Assembly (NCBI GenBank): GCA_900073065.1
Contig: FJOG01000031.1
Span: 455,571-479,789 of the forward strand
Length of the DNA stretch: 24,219 bases
Direction of reading: 5' to 3'
Source of the DNA: Phialocephala subalpina
Taxonomy: Eukaryota; Ascomycota; Leotiomycetes; Helotiales; Mollisiaceae
The position numbers and the translations under genes were made by a program. Under the pieces are notes generated by a model that had not been told where the DNA came from, searched no databases, and saw nothing but the letters and a program-made list of their open reading frames with translations. This document shows, piece after piece, positions 21,555-24,219 of the stretch (position 1 is its first letter; the number at the start of each line of letters is the position of its first letter).

Positions 21555-22925
21555 CTACCCCACCGTAGCAGTCGGCGCACTTTCCAACGCCAAAACGGCA
21601 AAATGTCCGCCCACAACTGGCCGCGCAATGAATGGCCCATCCGCAAAATTTCCCGTCTGCGTATTATACAAGTCCGTGAGCGTTTTGTTGGTCGGTGTGT
21701 TATTAATCCAACTCGAATCTGAGGCTATTGTTGCTGTCCAGATTTCCCAGTCCGCTGTTTTCGGAAATCAGTGTTTGTTTTCGAAGGGAGGGGTGTGAGG
21801 AAATGTCTTGAAATGGGAAGGGTAAGTACATTTTGTGAAAACATTCCGTCAAGGGGCACGCCGTAGGTTTGTGCTACGGTGGGGTAGAAGGCGCTTTGCA
21901 TGTCGTAGATTCTCTGCGGAACGAGATTGAGGCCAAGGAGATCATCTGCATACAAGTTGTAGAGCGTCCCTAAATCTATGTCAGAGGTAGTTCGAGAAAG
22001 AAGTGGCCACAGACCATGCGAACTATCATCACCATAACTCAAATTCGTATGCGGCGGATTTGCACTCAGCACCACAGCTAGCTGATGCACTTCCTAATAT
22101 AATCATTTGTAATACTCGAATAATTTGCTACATCAGCCGTATTTCCCATCTTCTGAGTAATTACTGACATAGCTTTAATGGCTATAATTCCTTTCAAGGT
22201 GAGGTTTGTTTGGTTTGCGAGCTGGCCTCGGAAATCATCTGTGGAGAGTTGGTTCGCAGGGATGAGCGCTTCTTGGACGAGGTACCCGGTCCATTGTTTG
22301 AGGATGCTGTAGTGTTGGGAAAGGTGGGCGACGTCCTGGGTGCGTTGGGTGCGTTGGGTGTAGGCTAGGGTTGTGATTATCATGTTGCCGCATTCTTCGA
22401 GGGGCATGTATTCTGTGGGTGTGAGCACGTAATCTGGGTTAAGGAAGAACTTACGTCCGTCTGTTGTTGGATGACGGATTACGCGGGAATAGTTTGCTCC
22501 AAGGTCGTGCATGGCATACGCTAGGGGGAACTGTCCTGATTCTTGATTCTCGAACAGCGGGTCCAAAAGTAACTTGACCAGAAGTGGATTCGAGTAAAAA
22601 AAGATCGGCATGGCTGGATACAGAACGTCGACTGTCTGGATGTTGCCATCGGAACTGACTTCTTTGAGGAACAGGTATGGTTTGGCTGTGGTACCACAGA
22701 GTTGAACTGCAGCAAAAGCTTGGTGTGCAAACAGTGAAGTGATTGTCAAGTAACCCTGCCCTCCGGCAGCCAGCGAGTCGACGGTGAACTGATGGTCAAC
22801 ACTTCTAACTTTGGTTGGAAAGTCTTTATATAAGAATTCAACCTGAGATAGTTAGCATCGATAAGAAAGGAGCGACTGCCCTCGTACCATAGCGGGGTTA
22901 ATGCCACATAAGTCAGACTCAAATT
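21555..22925 (-). pseudogene. glutaminase A-like protein, truncated and frameshifted
   Basis: Fungal GtaA-type proteins are secreted glutaminases of about 690 residues. Here the C-terminal half remains: a short exon ending at 22888, an intron 22887-22843, then 22842 onward with SLAAGGQGYLTI, FLKEVSSDGNIQTVDVLYPA, GQFPLAYAMHDLGANY, YMPLEECGNMIITTLAY, NPPHTNLSYGDDSSHG, intron 22014-21970, TLYNLYADDLLGLNLVPQ, FYPTVAQTYGVPLD and, in another frame, ADWEIWTATIASDSSWINN and GPFIARPVVGGHFAVLAL up to TAG at 21555. A missing base near 22083 (KTGG expected, read as KTG in the family Trp codon context) shifts the frame, and the joint near 21830-21750 is also out of frame. The N-terminal half, with signal peptide and DUF5127 region, is gone beyond 22925. 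Confidence 0.8.
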
Positions 22926-23203
22926 TTTTTTTTCGCTAGTTCTGTTTTAGTGTTTATACGTGAGCAGCTGCCGCCTTAACCTAAGCCAAGGGTGAGCATT
23001 CCTGAGTATGCCTGAGCACGTCATGAGCACGTCCTAAGCTAGGCTTGAGCTTTTCCTAAGCAACCTGAGTACACGGCAGAATTAGCCTAAGCATTGTAAA
23101 AGGGTAATGGCTCTCCTAGAGGAAAACCACCTAATCTTACATAATTATAGTAAACTTATAAGCTTTAGTAAATACTTGATTTCGCTCTCATAATTATTCG
23201 TTA
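22926..23203. repeat. cluster of degenerate CCTRAGY heptamers
   Basis: Between about 22978 and 23095 the heptamer CCTAAGC/CCTGAGY and close variants occur about ten times, irregularly spaced: cctaagc, ggtgagc, cctgagt, cctgagc, catgagc, cctaagc, gcttgagc, cctaagc, cctgagt, cctaagc. The A/G variation is what transition mutation of one ancestral unit would give. It begins next to an A10 run (minus strand) at about 22923-22932, where the glutaminase homology stops. Possibly part of a retroelement or a repetitive non-coding sequence; not identified. Confidence 0.45.
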
Positions 23204-23703
23204 TACGTAATAAGGCCAGTAAAATGGAGTAATAAAAGGTTATTATTATTTCTCAGAGAATAAAAAACTTTTTATATATTAAAAGGCATATAGTTAATAT
23301 AAACTTCCGAAGTTACTATTATAAATAAGGATTTTTAAAGCAAAATAAATCGCCTCGTTATAATCGTCCCCCTATATATTAAGCTCGTTTCGAGCCTCAA
23401 AAAAAGAAAAGAAAAGAAACTAATTATATATAAGTATATCGTAATAAACTTCGTACGTAATAAGGCCAGTAAAATGGAGTAATAAAAGGTTATTATTATT
23501 TCTCAGAGAATAAAAAACTTTTTATATATTAAAAGGCATATAGTTAATATAAACTTCCGAAGTTACTATTATAAATAAGGATTTTTAAAGCAAAATAAAT
23601 CGCCTCGTTATAATCGTCCCCCTATATATTAAGCTCGTTTCGAGCCTCAAAAAAAGAAAAGAAAAGAAACTAATTATATATAAGTATATCGTAATAAACT
23701 TCG
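23204..23703. repeat. perfect tandem duplication of a 250-bp AT-rich unit
   Basis: 23204-23453 and 23454-23703 are the same 250 bases with no difference that I can find, starting TACGTAATAAGGCCAG and ending AATAAACTTCG. The unit itself is AT-rich and looks RIP-mutated, with no coding frame. Identity shows the duplication happened after the mutations, or that the assembly repeated the segment. Confidence 0.92.
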
Positions 23704-24219
23704 TCGCTTATATATTTATAAAAAAATTTATTATTAAAGAATATCTCCTTTTTTTTAATTTTAAAATACTAAAAAGTTTATTTGATTTATTTAATAGTTT
23801 GCTCGCGTTATTAAATAAGTAAATACTAATCTATAAAAATATTATTATAATTTAATTATTAAAATATTTCGAATCGGATAATAAAGTAATTTAAGGGTTT
23901 AATATAACGAATTATATCGAAGATTATATTAACTCTTTTAAATTGAATATTATTAAAGAACGATTTATCGTTAGAAATTTATTAGAAGAAATTATATCGA
24001 GAAAAAACTCGGAATATATTATAAGCCTTTTTAAAATTTGCGTATATTATATTTTTATAAATTTTATTATTTGTATTTATAGGGATTAAATTGATTAGAA
24101 GAAATATTCGAAGGTTTAAATTAATTAGAAAAGTGTTATAAAAGCGATATACGAATATATTAAATCGATAAATATATAATTCGAAATTTTAAAATCAAAT
24201 TTCTATAGATTTCATTTGT
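23704..24219. other. AT-rich gene-free block, probably RIP-degraded
   Basis: Same composition as the left end of the window: almost only A and T with scattered CGAA/TCGA contexts, no coding frame. Likely eroded repeat DNA; the original element cannot be recognised. Confidence 0.7.

Noticed and set aside
23204..23703. CRISPR-like or LTR-like direct repeat
   Set aside because: There are only two adjacent copies without spacers, in a eukaryotic genome, and no internal element lies between them.

Overview
This window is nuclear DNA of a filamentous ascomycete (Pezizomycotina). The evidence is short introns of 45-160 nt with GTAAGT-like donors and CTAAC-like branch sites, a fungal NADP-glutamate dehydrogenase, HET-domain relics, a Fot1/pogo-type transposon and AT-rich flanks of the kind left by repeat-induced point mutation (RIP). 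Leotiomycetes is my guess from family resemblance only.

Layout. 1-~840 is AT-rich, gene-free DNA. ~960-7260 is a graveyard: a HET-domain remnant (+), two unnamed minus-strand coding ghosts (2530-2900 and 3062-3400), a complete but dead Fot1/pogo element (3408-5254, perfect 51-bp inverted repeats, TA target duplication), a second HET pseudogene (-) and a broken unidentified gene (-). 7744-15620 is a healthy island: a secreted TolB/PD40-type beta-propeller protein (-), NADP-dependent glutamate dehydrogenase (-), an aldo-keto reductase (-) and, divergent from it, a small Lsb1/Pin3-like protein without an SH3 domain (+). 15993-17035 is a 5'-truncated FAD-monooxygenase pseudogene (-). 17450-20919 is a long minus-strand gene that joins two N-terminal Myb repeats to a fungal module ending in two membrane segments. 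21555-22925 is a broken glutaminase A-like gene (-). From ~22930 the sequence passes through a cluster of short CCTRAGY-like motifs into a second AT-rich block holding a perfect 250-bp tandem duplication.

How the parts relate. Glutamate dehydrogenase is a core nitrogen-assimilation enzyme with GATA-type sites upstream; the aldo-keto reductase and the Lsb1-like gene share a ~308-bp divergent promoter. I see no biosynthetic cluster. The most unusual object is the Myb/membrane-module gene: the Myb repeats and the start of the fungal module lie in one uninterrupted exon, and its apparent stop is the TAA inside a GTAAGT splice donor, so the downstream exons belong to it. An apparent 1-nt frameshift just after the third intron separates the membrane tail from the rest in this copy.

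All exon models are read by eye from splice consensus, frame continuity and remembered family conservation; no database search was run.
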